A stretch of 64,000 nucleotides of DNA from Polyangiaceae bacterium (lineage in GTDB: Bacteria; Myxococcota_A; Polyangia; Polyangiales; Polyangiaceae), in assembly GCA_013214025.1 (NCBI GenBank), contig JABSRN010000015.1, positions 1-64,000 on the forward strand, given 5' to 3'. Below are positions 8,480 through 17,798 of the stretch, in pieces; position 1 is the stretch's first letter; each line of letters opens with the position of its first letter. A program made the position numbers and the translations under genes. Under the pieces are notes generated by a model. The model made no database searches. It was not told the origin of the DNA and saw nothing but the letters and a program-made list of their open reading frames with translations.

Positions 8480-8854
8480 ATGGCCAAGCGCGAGAGATAT
8501 CTGTTCGTCTGTATTAACCGTCGTGCCGAGGGGCACCCCATGGGCTCGTGCGCTGAGAAGGGCTCTGAAGAGATCCACAAGCTGCTCAAGCGCACCTTGA
8601 AAGAGCGGGGCTTGGCCAAGCTAAAAGTCCGCGCCTGTACCAGCAGCTGTCTCGACGTCTGCTGGAACGGGCCGAGCGTCTCGGTGCAACCCGATGGTTA
8701 CTTCTATGGCCCGGTCACCCTGGAAGACATCCCGGAGATCGTTGACGCTTTCGAAAAGGGCGAGCGAGTCGAGCGCTTGGTGCTCGCAGGGAACGATTTC
8801 ATCGACCCGAAAATGCTAGCTCGCCAAAAGAAGCGGGACCAAGCAGGCGTTTAG
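8480..8854 (+). CDS. Thioredoxin-like [2Fe-2S] ferredoxin (Shethna type)
   Basis: A 124-residue protein of the thioredoxin-fold [2Fe-2S] ferredoxin family. Ligand pattern: C11-x12-C24 in the first half and C57-x3-C61 in the second (an extra Cys at 53), with the typical SSCLDVCWNGPSVSVQPDG block. Members transfer electrons, and one protects nitrogenase by complex formation; the partner here is unknown. The frame extends to a TTG at 8441, but ATG 8480 starts exactly at the family N-terminus. It runs between bioA and the isochorismatase-like gene, 7 bp before the latter, so those two are probably cotranscribed. Confidence 0.88.
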   Translation: MAKRERYLFVCINRRAEGHPMGSCAEKGSEEIHKLLKRTLKERGLAKLKVRACTSSCLDVCWNGPSVSVQPDGYFYGPVTLEDIPEIVDAFEKGERVERLVLAGNDFIDPKMLARQKKRDQAGV

Positions 8855-8861
8855 GATCGGC

Positions 8862-9413
8862 ATGTTACGGCTTGAGCCCTCGTCCACTGCGGTGGTTCTC
8901 ATCGACGTTCAAGGCAAACTAGCCGCGACGATGCCGGCGCCGCGAATGCATGCGCTACAACGGGCGGCTGCCATTCTAGGTGCCGCGGCCCCGCGTCTGG
9001 GCGCCGCGTTGATGCTTACGGAGCAGTACCCGAAAGGTCTCGGCAAGACGCTGGAGGGAGTGGACCGGTCCTTCGCCGATGCTGACCGTTTCGAAAAGAT
9101 GAGCTTCAGTGCGTGGGACTGCAGCGAGTTTCAGGAGGCGCTCAAAGCCCGAGCGCCCAAGAGCGTGGTGTTGCTAGGCATGGAGACCCACATTTGTGTC
9201 TTCCAGACGGCTCGCGATCTATGCGGGGCAGGCTTTGAGGTGCTTGTGCCTATCGACGGGGTGTGCTCACGCCAAGACGACCACTATCTGGCCGGGTTGG
9301 CGGAATGCGAGCGAGCGGGAGCCCGTCGAACCACTAGCGAAACGGTACTGTTCGACTGGCTCAGAGATGCCGGAACGGATGAGTTTCGAGAGCTCAGCCG
9401 GCTGGTTCGCTGA
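8862..9413 (+). CDS. Isochorismatase-family cysteine hydrolase
   Basis: A 183-residue alpha/beta hydrolase of the isochorismatase superfamily. The catalytic triad is visible as D15 (VLIDVQGKL), K79 (RFEKMSFSAW) and C112 (GMETHICVFQTA). The ETHICVFQTA form is typical of the YcaC-like branch, whose substrates are often unknown. It lies 7 bp after the ferredoxin gene, so coupling is likely, but no common substrate can be inferred. It ends before the response-regulator gene, separated by about 180 bp. Confidence 0.9.
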   Translation: MLRLEPSSTAVVLIDVQGKLAATMPAPRMHALQRAAAILGAAAPRLGAALMLTEQYPKGLGKTLEGVDRSFADADRFEKMSFSAWDCSEFQEALKARAPKSVVLLGMETHICVFQTARDLCGAGFEVLVPIDGVCSRQDDHYLAGLAECERAGARRTTSETVLFDWLRDAGTDEFRELSRLVR

Positions 9414-9594
9414 TAGCCGCCTCTCCGGGATCTCGCAGGCGTGTCGGAGTCGGCTGGCCACGCTACGCGAGGATTTTCCTGGGAGATCGCGCCCACGAGG
9501 ACCGTAAGATATGAAAATTGCAAGAGTTTGACATTATGGCAGATGCTGCGACGAGTTGACTGTGTCGTGACAGTTAGACATATTGCTGGACAAG

Positions 9595-10986
9595 ATGTCT
9601 CAACTCAGCCACCAGCCCAGCATTGATCCCGCGAAATCTGAAGAACTCACGATCCTCGTGGTCGACGACGAACCCAGCAACCTCACTAGTCTGCGAAAGA
9701 TTTTTGAGCGCGAGAACATGCGGGTGTTCACCGCCGGCGGTGCCAAGGAGGCGCTCGAAATCATTCGGACCCATGGCATCCAGGTGGTGCTCACGGACTT
9801 GATGATGCCGGGCACCACCGGCGTGGAACTGCTGCGCGCAGTCAAGCAATTGTCGTCGACGACCGAGGTCGTGCTGATGACGGCCTATGGCACAGTGGAA
9901 ACGGCTGTGGGGGCGATGCGCGATGGGGCCTACGACTTCGTTGAGAAACCGCTCAAACGCATGGCTATCGTCAAGAGTGTGCGCAAAGCGGCGGAGCGCC
10001 AATTCTTGCTCGCCGAGAACCGGTCGCTGCGTCAAGAGATCCAGTTACTGACGACGCGAAAAATCATCGGCCAAAGCCAGACCCTTCGGCACGTGTTGGA
10101 CGTGGCGAATCAAGCGGCGCCATCTTCTGCCACCGTGCTAATTCTCGGAGAAAGCGGCACCGGCAAGGAGCTGGTCGCGCGTTATGTTCACGGCAAGAGC
10201 GGCCGGGCGGATCGTCCCTTCGTGGCCATCAACTGCGCGGCAATTCCCGAGACTATTCTCGAAGCCGAGCTCTTCGGCCATGAGCGCGGTGCGTTCACAG
10301 GCGCCGTCAGTAAGCGCGAGGGGCGCTTCGCCAAAGCCCGCGGCGGGACTCTATTTCTAGACGAAATCGGTGAACTCACGCCGTCGGTTCAAGTAAAATT
10401 GCTCCGGGTTCTTCAAGAAGGGGAGTACGAGCCGGTCGGAGGGAGCACAGTGAAAGCTGATGTCCGCATCATCGCGGCGACCAACCGGGATCTGAAGGCC
10501 GAGGTAGAAGCGGGCCGCTTTCGGGAAGACTTGTTTTACCGGTTGAACGTCATCGCGGTGACCGCGCCGCCGTTGCGATCTCGGCGCGAGGACATCCCCT
10601 TGTTGGTTGACCACTTTCTCGGGCTGTACTGCAAGAAGAATGCTCGGGATCGCCTCACTATCGAGGGTCCCGCCATGGAAAAATTGCTCGACTATTCCTG
10701 GCCGGGCAACGTGCGTGAGCTGGAGAATGTAATGGAGCGCGCGGCTGTGCTCTGTCGGGGCACGTCAATCGGTCTGACCGATCTGCCTCCGGGAGTCGCG
10801 GAGGCGCAGTTAGAAGCGCCGACCTCCATCGAATTTGCCATCGGCACACCGCTTGAAGAAGTGGAGCAGCGCTTGATCAAGGAAACACTGCACCACGCGG
10901 GGGGCGACAAACCCCTCGCCGCCCAACTGCTGGGCATCTCGACCCGGACCATTTACCGGAAGCTTGAGGGCATGCCGATCATCTGA
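9595..10986 (+). CDS. NtrC-family sigma-54 response regulator
   Basis: A 463-residue enhancer-binding protein. The receiver domain (about 20-135) has the phospho-acceptor D68 in LTDLMMPG. The AAA+ domain has Walker A GESGTGKE (185-192), an intact GAFTGA sigma-54 contact loop (232-237), Walker [11 protein letters not shown] and the SWPGNVREL sensor region. It ends in a Fis-type helix-turn-helix ([19 protein letters not shown]). ATG 9595 (GGA four bases upstream) is preferred over TTG 9583. No histidine kinase is nearby. It lies directly upstream of, and in line with, the gsp operon, whose leader has a good -24/-12 element (11128-11142), so it is the obvious candidate activator. Confidence 0.95.
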   Translation: MSQLSHQPSIDPAKSEELTILVVDDEPSNLTSLRKIFERENMRVFTAGGAKEALEIIRTHGIQVVLTDLMMPGTTGVELLRAVKQLSSTTEVVLMTAYGTVETAVGAMRDGAYDFVEKPLKRMAIVKSVRKAAERQFLLAENRSLRQEIQLLTTRKIIGQSQTLRHVLDVANQAAPSSATVLILGESGTGKELVARYVHGKSGRADRPFVAINCAAIPETILEAELFGHERGAFTGAVSKREGRFAKARGGTLFLDEIGELTPSVQVKLLRVLQEGEYEPVGGSTVKADVRIIAATNRDLKAEVEAGRFREDLFYRLNVIAVTAPPLRSRREDIPLLVDHFLGLYCKKNARDRLTIEGPAMEKLLDYSWPGNVRELENVMERAAVLCRGTSIGLTDLPPGVAEAQLEAPTSIEFAIGTPLEEVEQRLIKETLHHAGGDKPLAAQLLGISTRTIYRKLEGMPII

Positions 10987-11009
10987 TCATCGTCAGCGCG
11001 CCTGTTGGA

Positions 11010-11057
11010 TTGTCATTTTGGCAAGCCCGTGTCGATAGGGGCCTGATTGCTGTCAGG
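11010..11057. promoter_or_regulatory. Two inverted repeats, candidate activator sites upstream of gspC
   Basis: An imperfect repeat TTGTCA-ttt-TGGCAA (11010-11024) and CCTGA-ttgctg-TCAGG (11042-11057) lie about 70-120 bp upstream of the -24/-12 element, the distance range at which enhancer-binding proteins usually bind. The two do not share an obvious common half-site, so this is suggestive only. Confidence 0.3.
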
Positions 11058-11127
11058 ATGGCGCAAATGCTCCAAAATTCGCTTATTAAGGCGTGGAAAT
11101 TCCAGGGGGTTTCTGCGAAAGCACGGG

Positions 11128-11142
11128 TGGCACGACTCTCGC
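11128..11142 (+). promoter_or_regulatory. Sigma-54 (-24/-12) promoter of the gsp operon
   Basis: TGGCACGACTCTCGC matches the sigma-54 consensus TGGCACG-N4-TTGC at every position but one (TCGC instead of TTGC), with the invariant GG and GC doublets 12 bp apart. Transcription would begin near 11154, about 20 nt before the gspC ATG at 11175. The gene just upstream encodes a GAFTGA-containing sigma-54 activator. Confidence 0.7.
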
Positions 11143-11174
11143 CTTAGTGCTTTCGATCCCCATAATTTCGTCTG

Positions 11175-12197
11175 ATGCCCTTCGATACTCTCTTCAAGAA
11201 GTTCTTTCCCGCGGTCGTGCTCACGCTGGTCGCGCTCTGTGCCTATTTTCAGGCATCGGGGATCTCCCAATTGGTGGCGACGAGCTGGTTGGCACCTGAT
11301 GCCAAGGGCTTAGAGGGTTCCTTCGGCGTGATGAAGACTCCGAAGGGTCTTCCCCAGCGCAGTGGCTCGAAAAAGACCGCTGAGACGCTCCTCGCGCGAA
11401 ACCCATTCGATTCGGTGACGGGCCCACTCAACGCTCCGCTGCTCGATGTGGATGACCTGCCGGAAGCTCAAAAGGGCGGACAGGTCTCCCTCGATGATCC
11501 GCTGTCCGCTGAGGAGTGCTCCGGAGTTGGGGTGCGAATCATCACGGAGTCGACCGATCCGACCTGGTCGCTCGCGGTGATCCAGGGCGATGGGGAATCG
11601 GAAGGCGTGCTCAAGCGGGTTGGCGATACCGTTGGCAATCGGCAGGTCGCGTTCATCGGCTTCAATGCTCAGAGAGCAAGCCCATCGGTTTGGTTGCTCG
11701 GCAACAAAGACTTCTGCCAGGTCTTGCTGTTCTCCGAGAACAAGCCGGCCAAGGGAAAGAAGAAGCGTGGTGCCAAAAAGGGCAAGAAAAAGTCTAAGAG
11801 CAAAAAGGGCAAGAAGCGACGAGGTCGGAAGAACGAAGTCCCGAAGGAAATTCTCGACAAGATCGAGAAGATCAGCGCTACCGAATATCACGTAGACCGC
11901 GCGGTCATCGATAACATCCTCGAGAACCAGGCGCAGTTAATGCGCAGCGCGCGCATCGTACCCGAGCAGAAAGACGGCAAGGTCGTCGGAGTACGGCTCT
12001 TTGGCATTCGTCCCAAGACCATGCTGGGCGTGCTCGGCATGAAAAATGGCGATCGTCTCGAACAAATCAACGGCTTCGATATGGGGAGCCCCGAAAAAGC
12101 CCTGGAAGCCTACGCCCGCCTGCGAACGGCGAGCAGTCTCAAAGTGAAAGTTACTCGGCGCGGAAAACCCGTCGTGCTCGAATACCAGATCAAATAA
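11175..12197 (+). CDS. gspC: Type II secretion inner-membrane protein GspC
   Basis: GspC links the inner-membrane platform to the secretin in the periplasm. 340 residues: a short cytoplasmic start, one membrane helix (about 12-37), a homology-region domain (about 110-187, SVWLLGNKDFCQVLLF), and a C-terminal PDZ-like domain (about 245-340) with GVRLFGIRPKTMLGVLGMKNGD. Between the two, residues about 190-220 are almost pure Lys/Arg/Gly, an unusual basic insert. ATG 11175 lacks a strong Shine-Dalgarno sequence. It is the first gene of a 13-gene operon and starts about 20 nt after the inferred sigma-54 start site. Confidence 0.9.
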   Translation: MPFDTLFKKFFPAVVLTLVALCAYFQASGISQLVATSWLAPDAKGLEGSFGVMKTPKGLPQRSGSKKTAETLLARNPFDSVTGPLNAPLLDVDDLPEAQKGGQVSLDDPLSAEECSGVGVRIITESTDPTWSLAVIQGDGESEGVLKRVGDTVGNRQVAFIGFNAQRASPSVWLLGNKDFCQVLLFSENKPAKGKKKRGAKKGKKKSKSKKGKKRRGRKNEVPKEILDKIEKISATEYHVDRAVIDNILENQAQLMRSARIVPEQKDGKVVGVRLFGIRPKTMLGVLGMKNGDRLEQINGFDMGSPEKALEAYARLRTASSLKVKVTRRGKPVVLEYQIK

Positions 12198-12200
12198 CTG

Positions 12201-14795
12201 ATGACTTGTAGAACACCCAACACAGCAGCGCACAGCAGCGCGCTCCTCCGGCGACCCCTAGTGCTAGGGCTGGCCCTTTCGGCGCTTCTCGTGCCTTGTG
12301 CGGCCATGGACGCCAGCGCTCAGGACGAGCCGGAACGAAAGCAGACCGCCGCCGAGCGCCGAAAGGCGAGACGTTTGGCGCGTAAGGCGGGGGGCCCTCT
12401 GGGGGGGAACAGAACCATCGAGGCAAAACCCGCCAAGCCAGCTCCGCGCGGTGGCGAGCCGTCTGACAACCCTCCGGGTTCGGCCGCGGATGTGCCGACG
12501 TCGATGGAAAAAATTGCCGCGGCCGTCCAGGTGGACGCTCGACCGAAACCCGCGGGTCATCTGATCAAGTTCAACCTGGAGGACGCTGATCTGGCGGAAC
12601 TGGTACGTCACATCAGCGGGCTGACCGGGAAACGGTTTATTTACGGAGCGAAGGTCCGTCAGATCAAGGTCACGGTGGTGTCACCCACGCCGGTAACTCT
12701 CGCCGAAGCCTACGAAGCGTTCCTCTCCATCCTGCAGGCCAATGGCATGACCGTTGTGCCCCACGGTCGCTTCCTGAAGATCGTCGACAGTGGCGGGATC
12801 GTTGGACGCACCACACCTATTTACTCCCGCGGCGGACCGCTGCCGGACACGGATCGCTACATCACTCGCTTGTATCGATTGAAGAACGTCTCGGCCCAGG
12901 AAACCTCGGCCTTGCTTGGCAAATTCAAGAGCAAAGAAGGCGATATCTCCGTCTACGAACCGGGGCAGCTACTCATTATCACCGACACCGGTGCGCACAT
13001 TCGACGCATGGTCCGCATCATCGAAGAGGTGGATGTGGGCGGCGCCGGCAGTCGCATGTGGATCGAGCCCATCCACTATGGTGGAGCCGGCGATATTTCG
13101 AAGCAGCTGAACGACATTTTTGAACTCAACGGCAAGGGAGCCGGCGTGGGCGGCCTCGCTCGCGTGATGGCGGACGAGCAGACCAACTCGCTCATCGTAG
13201 TGGGAACTGAAGAGTCCTACTTGCGGCTGTTGGAATTGCTGAAGCGGATCGACATTGCGCCGGCCGCTGAAGGAAAAATTCACGTGCTGCCTCTGCAACA
13301 CGCTGTCGCCGAGGAGTTGGCTGCCACGCTGACTCAAATGCTGTCGGGTTCCAACTCAACGCGGGGCAAAAAGGGCGGTGCTGCAGCCACCGCGGGTGGT
13401 GAGTTCGAAGGCGAAATTCGAGTCGTCGCTGACAAGGCAACGAACTCGTTGGTCGTGACGTCATCTGGACGGGACTACGCAGCTTTGCGCATGGTGGTCG
13501 AGAAACTCGACGGGCCGCGTCGCCAGGTGTTCATCGAGGCTGTCATCATGGACATCAGCGTTGAGCGAACCGAAAGCTTGGGGATTTCCTATCACGGCGG
13601 TGCCCTCACGGATGTCGGTGGTGGCGGCGACTCCCTGGTTGTCGGTGGTTTCAATGCTCACAAGACGATCGCGCTAAACGCCTCAGCGCTGAACGCGGTG
13701 GCTTTGGGGGTTCAGGGCCCGGGCATTCAGGGTAGCGAGTCGCTGATTCCAGGGGTTGGCGCCAGTATTCCCGCCTTCGGCGTTCTACTCAACGCGATGG
13801 CTCAGAGCGCCGACGTAAACGTTCTCTCGACTCCTCATATTATCGCCATGGACAACACCGAGGCAGAAATCAGCGTGGGTGAGAACATCCCTCTGCAGAC
13901 CAACGTTGGCGGCGGGATGGGCAATATCGCGAGCATGCTGCCCGCGCTGTCCGGCCAAGCGGGTGGAGGCGCTGGAATCGGTTCCCTATTGGGATCCTTG
14001 GGCGGCGGAGGCATGAACGCGCCTCGCCAGGACGTCGGTACCAAGATCAAAATCACCCCGCACATCAACGATAACAACCAGGTCCGCTTCGAAATTGAGG
14101 AAGAGATCAGCGAACAAGGAGCGAGCGCGACGGGCTCCTTGGGCGCGGTCACCATTACGCAACGCAGCGCGAAGACGACGGTCGTCGTAGACGACCAGCA
14201 GACGGTTGTGATCGGTGGATTGGTTCGGGACGTGTTGACCAAGACTCGCGAAAAAGTGCCTGTGCTCGGCGATCTTCCGGTGATCGGTTTTCTGTTCAGA
14301 AACACCTCCGAGGTGAAAAAGAAGACCAACCTTCTCCTGATACTGACGCCCTACGTTATCCAGAGCCAGGACGACCTGCGTAAGGTGTTCGAGCGAAAGA
14401 TGCAGGAGCGCCAGGAGTTCATCGACCGCTATTTCGCTTTTCAGCCGGATTGGGAAGCGCCGAAGGACTACAGCCGTCTCAGCGGTCTGGTCGAAGACAT
14501 TCGAAAGAGTTACATCCTGGTCGCCGAACGGGAGCGCTTGCGGCGTGACTTGGCACCGAGAACCATCCGCGAGCATGTCGCCAGCGCCCCCTTGGAGCTT
14601 CCGCATACGGTGCGATCCACCGGCGCCGGCGGAAGCGCCAGGAAGAGTTCAAAAGCGAAGACCAAAGCCCCGAAGAAGGCTCGCCCGAAACGGAAACCGA
14701 AGAGCAAAGTGCGCCGTGGCAAGGGAAGGGCGGATAATTCTCCGATTCGTATCAACCCCGTCGCCCGGAGCGTCAACGTAGAGCGGGTGGAGTAG
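12201..14795 (+). CDS. gspD: Type II secretion secretin GspD
   Basis: The outer-membrane secretin, 864 residues. A signal peptide ends near ASAQ (about 41). A basic/Pro linker follows, then N0 (about 115-190, FNLEDADLAELVRHISGLTG), N1-N3 ring domains (about 215-440) and the secretin core (about 450-720) with VPVLGDLPVIGFLFRNT and the closing TNLLLILTPYVI strand. The C-terminal roughly 150 residues extend past the core and end in a strongly basic stretch (about 810-845). No pilotin gene is evident nearby. It starts 3 bp after gspC. Confidence 0.97.
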   Translation: MTCRTPNTAAHSSALLRRPLVLGLALSALLVPCAAMDASAQDEPERKQTAAERRKARRLARKAGGPLGGNRTIEAKPAKPAPRGGEPSDNPPGSAADVPTSMEKIAAAVQVDARPKPAGHLIKFNLEDADLAELVRHISGLTGKRFIYGAKVRQIKVTVVSPTPVTLAEAYEAFLSILQANGMTVVPHGRFLKIVDSGGIVGRTTPIYSRGGPLPDTDRYITRLYRLKNVSAQETSALLGKFKSKEGDISVYEPGQLLIITDTGAHIRRMVRIIEEVDVGGAGSRMWIEPIHYGGAGDISKQLNDIFELNGKGAGVGGLARVMADEQTNSLIVVGTEESYLRLLELLKRIDIAPAAEGKIHVLPLQHAVAEELAATLTQMLSGSNSTRGKKGGAAATAGGEFEGEIRVVADKATNSLVVTSSGRDYAALRMVVEKLDGPRRQVFIEAVIMDISVERTESLGISYHGGALTDVGGGGDSLVVGGFNAHKTIALNASALNAVALGVQGPGIQGSESLIPGVGASIPAFGVLLNAMAQSADVNVLSTPHIIAMDNTEAEISVGENIPLQTNVGGGMGNIASMLPALSGQAGGGAGIGSLLGSLGGGGMNAPRQDVGTKIKITPHINDNNQVRFEIEEEISEQGASATGSLGAVTITQRSAKTTVVVDDQQTVVIGGLVRDVLTKTREKVPVLGDLPVIGFLFRNTSEVKKKTNLLLILTPYVIQSQDDLRKVFERKMQERQEFIDRYFAFQPDWEAPKDYSRLSGLVEDIRKSYILVAERERLRRDLAPRTIREHVASAPLELPHTVRSTGAGGSARKSSKAKTKAPKKARPKRKPKSKVRRGKGRADNSPIRINPVARSVNVERVE

Positions 14796-14800
14796 AGCCC

Positions 14801-16567
14801 ATGATGCAGCGCGCGCTCGGCGACATTCTGCTCCGACATGGCTTGGTCACGCACGCGGCCTTAGAGGGGCTGATCGCGCAACAATCGGAGAAGGGCGCGG
14901 ACCTGGTCGAGCTGATCGTGGCGAACAGCGTCGCTACTCAAGAGGATATTACGCGGGCTCTGGCGACGGAGTGCGGACTGCCCTTTCTTGACGTGGTGGA
15001 CGATGGCAACATCATGCTCCAATCCGTTGGTCGGCTGCCGCTGGGCTACGCCAAGAGTCACAAGATGCTGATCTTGGGTGAAGACGATGACCAAGTTCAT
15101 GTCATCACCGGGGATCCCATGGACACTCAGGCGTTGGACGACGTCCGGGCGATCTTTGGCAAGTCAGTGCGAGCCTCGACGGCGGCTCCAGAATTGGTGG
15201 TCGATGCGATCAACCGAGTCTACGAGAGGCACCAAACCGGTTCGGAGTTGGAGGCCGAAGGGGCCCTCGACGAAGAGGATGAGACAGATATTCTTGAGTC
15301 GGACGACGACGCTCCCATCATTCGCTGGGTGAACGGACTGTTCACCCAGGCGGTCAAGGAATCAGCATCGGATATTCATATCGAACCGGAAGAGAAAGAA
15401 GTCATCGTTCGGTTCCGTGTTGACGGTCAGCTTCACGTGGCGAAGCGGGCGAGTCGACAATTCATGGGATCCGTCGTCGCTCGTGTGAAGATCATGGCTG
15501 GTTTGGACATTGCTGAGAAACGTCTGCCCCAGGACGGTCGAATCTCGCTCAAGATCGCCGGGCGGGGCATCGATATTCGCGTGTCCACGGTCCCCACCAG
15601 TCGCGACCACGAGCGGATCGTCATGCGGTTACTCCACAAGACGAACGTCTTGCTGGACTTGACGGACTTGGGCTTTTCCCGACGAGACTTCCAACTAATG
15701 GACGGGCTCATCCACAAGCCCAATGGCATCATCCTGGTGACGGGTCCGACCGGTAGCGGCAAGACGACCACCTTGTACGGCTGCGTGAACCGCATCAACA
15801 AACCGAACATCAATATTCTCACCGCCGAAGATCCGGTTGAGTATGAAATTGCCGGACTGCACCAGATCGCTGTCAATGCAAAAATCGGGCTGACCTTCGC
15901 CGGCGCGCTGCGCGCATTCTTGCGCCAGGATCCCGATGTGATCATGGTCGGCGAGATTCGAGACAAGGAGACCGCGGAGATCGCGATGCATGCGTCTATG
16001 ACCGGTCACCTCGTACTCTCGACGATTCATACCAATGACGCGGCGGGCGCATTCACGCGACTGGTGCAAATGGGGATCGAGCCCTTTCGAGTCAACTCCA
16101 CCATCATGGGGGTGTTGGCCCAACGATTGGTACGTGTGTTGTGTAAGGCCTGTAAGGAGCCCTACACTGCGTCGGACTACGAACTCCGGCAGTTAGGCGT
16201 GGATCCTGAACGCGCACAGCGTCGACGCGAAATCACGATGAGTCCGGGCTACCGTGTGGAAGGTCTCGACTACGTACCCGTCGCGTGCACAGCGACGAAG
16301 TCGCCGACCCTCTACCGAGCCCGCGGCTGTGATGCTTGTGACAACAAAGGCTTTCGAGGGCGCCTGGGTATCTACGAATTGTTGGTTGCCGACGATAAAG
16401 TCGGCTCGTTGGTGCTGCAGAACTCAGATGCGCAAACGATTCGTCGGGCGGCGATGTCGGGCGGCATGGAGTCCCTGCGGGACGATGGCGCGCGTAAAGT
16501 TCTCGCGGGAATCACCAGTGTGGAGGAGGTCATCGCAGCCACTCAGGAAGACGTCTTCGTCGACTAG
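14801..16567 (+). CDS. gspE: Type II secretion ATPase GspE
   Basis: The cytoplasmic hexameric ATPase that drives pseudopilus assembly, 588 residues. An MshEN/GspE_N domain (about 1-140), an acidic linker, then the RecA-like domain with Walker A GPTGSGKT (315-322), Asp box TAEDPVEYEI, Walker B DVIMVGEIRD and His box. The CxxC...CxxC zinc element is present (CKAC about 447, CDAC about 510). All catalytic residues appear intact, unlike the two related proteins at 32288 and 59736. It follows gspD by 5 bp and precedes gspF by 2 bp. Confidence 0.98.
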   Translation: MMQRALGDILLRHGLVTHAALEGLIAQQSEKGADLVELIVANSVATQEDITRALATECGLPFLDVVDDGNIMLQSVGRLPLGYAKSHKMLILGEDDDQVHVITGDPMDTQALDDVRAIFGKSVRASTAAPELVVDAINRVYERHQTGSELEAEGALDEEDETDILESDDDAPIIRWVNGLFTQAVKESASDIHIEPEEKEVIVRFRVDGQLHVAKRASRQFMGSVVARVKIMAGLDIAEKRLPQDGRISLKIAGRGIDIRVSTVPTSRDHERIVMRLLHKTNVLLDLTDLGFSRRDFQLMDGLIHKPNGIILVTGPTGSGKTTTLYGCVNRINKPNINILTAEDPVEYEIAGLHQIAVNAKIGLTFAGALRAFLRQDPDVIMVGEIRDKETAEIAMHASMTGHLVLSTIHTNDAAGAFTRLVQMGIEPFRVNSTIMGVLAQRLVRVLCKACKEPYTASDYELRQLGVDPERAQRRREITMSPGYRVEGLDYVPVACTATKSPTLYRARGCDACDNKGFRGRLGIYELLVADDKVGSLVLQNSDAQTIRRAAMSGGMESLRDDGARKVLAGITSVEEVIAATQEDVFVD

Positions 16568-16569
16568 CC

Positions 16570-17796
16570 ATGGCCGTTTTTGAGTATCGCGGAGTTGAAG
16601 CCCAGTCAGGAAATGCGGCAAAGGGTTACCGGGACGCGGACAACCTCAAGGCTCTGCGCGCGCTGCTCCGCAAAGACGGCATCCTCCTAACGTCCGCCAC
16701 CGAAGGGGACGAAAAGAAGGTCGGAGTACAACGAGAGATTGATTTTTTTTCGGTGTTTCACCGAGTCACGAGCGGTGACATCGCCATCATGACTCGGCAG
16801 CTAGCCACCTTAGTCAAAGCCGGGGTGCCTCTCATTGATTCGATTTCGGCGCTCGTTGAACAGGTGGAAAAGGAGGCCTTGGTCAAGATACTGACGGCCG
16901 TCCGTGAAACGTTGAATGAAGGCACTTCCTTCGCCAAGTCCTTGGAAGCGCACCCGAAGGCCTTCCCGCCGCTGTACACGAATATGGTCGCGGCTGGCGA
17001 AGCCTCCGGGACCTTGGACGCGGTGCTGTCGCGGCTGGCGGATTTCATGGAGGGCCAGGCCCAGCTGAAAACCAAAATCGTATCCGCCTTGGCCTATCCC
17101 GTGATGATGGGAGTCGTCGGAAGCGCGATTGTGACGTTGCTGATGGTGGTCATTGTACCCAAAGTCACGGCGATGTTCGACTCGATGGATCAGGTGTTGC
17201 CCTGGTACACGCAACTGTTGATATTCATATCATCCGTGGTGGCCAATGCGTGGTGGGCGATTGCGCTGCTCATCGCTGGTGGCATCTACGGATTTCGAAG
17301 GTGGCGAAGTACGCCTGAGGGCTTACTGCAGTGGCACCGATTCGTGCTCCGCCTGCCTCTATTTGGGCGCTTGAGTCTGCTCACCGCTGTGGTGCGATTC
17401 GCCCGAACACTGGCGACCTTACTCGGAAGCGGAGTACCCCTTTTGCCAGCGATGGGCATCGTAAAGAACGTCCTAGGCAATGCTGAGCTGGAGCTCGTCG
17501 TTCAGGACGCCATCGGCTCGATTCGGGAGGGCGAGTCCATCGCGGAACCGCTGAAACGGAGCGGTCGTTTTCCGCCGATGGTAACTCATATGATCACAGT
17601 CGGGGAGAGGACGGGACAGCTCGAAGAGATGCTGGACAACGTCAGTCGTGCCTACGAATCGGAGGTTGATGCCTCGGTGACCACCCTCACGAGTTTGCTT
17701 GAGCCGGCTGTTATCGTCATCATGGGCGGAGCGGTCGCATTCATCGCCATGAGCATCTTGATGCCCTTGGTTCAGATGAACGACATGGTGCAGTGA
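16570..17796 (+). CDS. gspF: Type II secretion platform protein GspF
   Basis: The polytopic inner-membrane platform protein, 408 residues. It has two T2SSF domains (about 70-195 and 270-395), with membrane helices around 170-190 (VMMGVVGSAIVTLLMVVIV), 215-235 and 375-400. Signature blocks VKAGVPLIDSISALVEQ and LGSGVPLLPAMGIV begin the duplicated halves. It starts 2 bp after gspE and its stop overlaps a possible GTG start of the next gene. Confidence 0.97.
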   Translation: MAVFEYRGVEAQSGNAAKGYRDADNLKALRALLRKDGILLTSATEGDEKKVGVQREIDFFSVFHRVTSGDIAIMTRQLATLVKAGVPLIDSISALVEQVEKEALVKILTAVRETLNEGTSFAKSLEAHPKAFPPLYTNMVAAGEASGTLDAVLSRLADFMEGQAQLKTKIVSALAYPVMMGVVGSAIVTLLMVVIVPKVTAMFDSMDQVLPWYTQLLIFISSVVANAWWAIALLIAGGIYGFRRWRSTPEGLLQWHRFVLRLPLFGRLSLLTAVVRFARTLATLLGSGVPLLPAMGIVKNVLGNAELELVVQDAIGSIREGESIAEPLKRSGRFPPMVTHMITVGERTGQLEEMLDNVSRAYESEVDASVTTLTSLLEPAVIVIMGGAVAFIAMSILMPLVQMNDMVQ

Positions 17797-17798
17797 TC

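Noticed and set aside
9528-9556. TTGACA and TGGCA sequences before the response regulator as its promoter
   Set aside because: TTGACA has no acceptable -10 partner 17 bp downstream, and the TGGCA lacks a GC doublet at the required distance.
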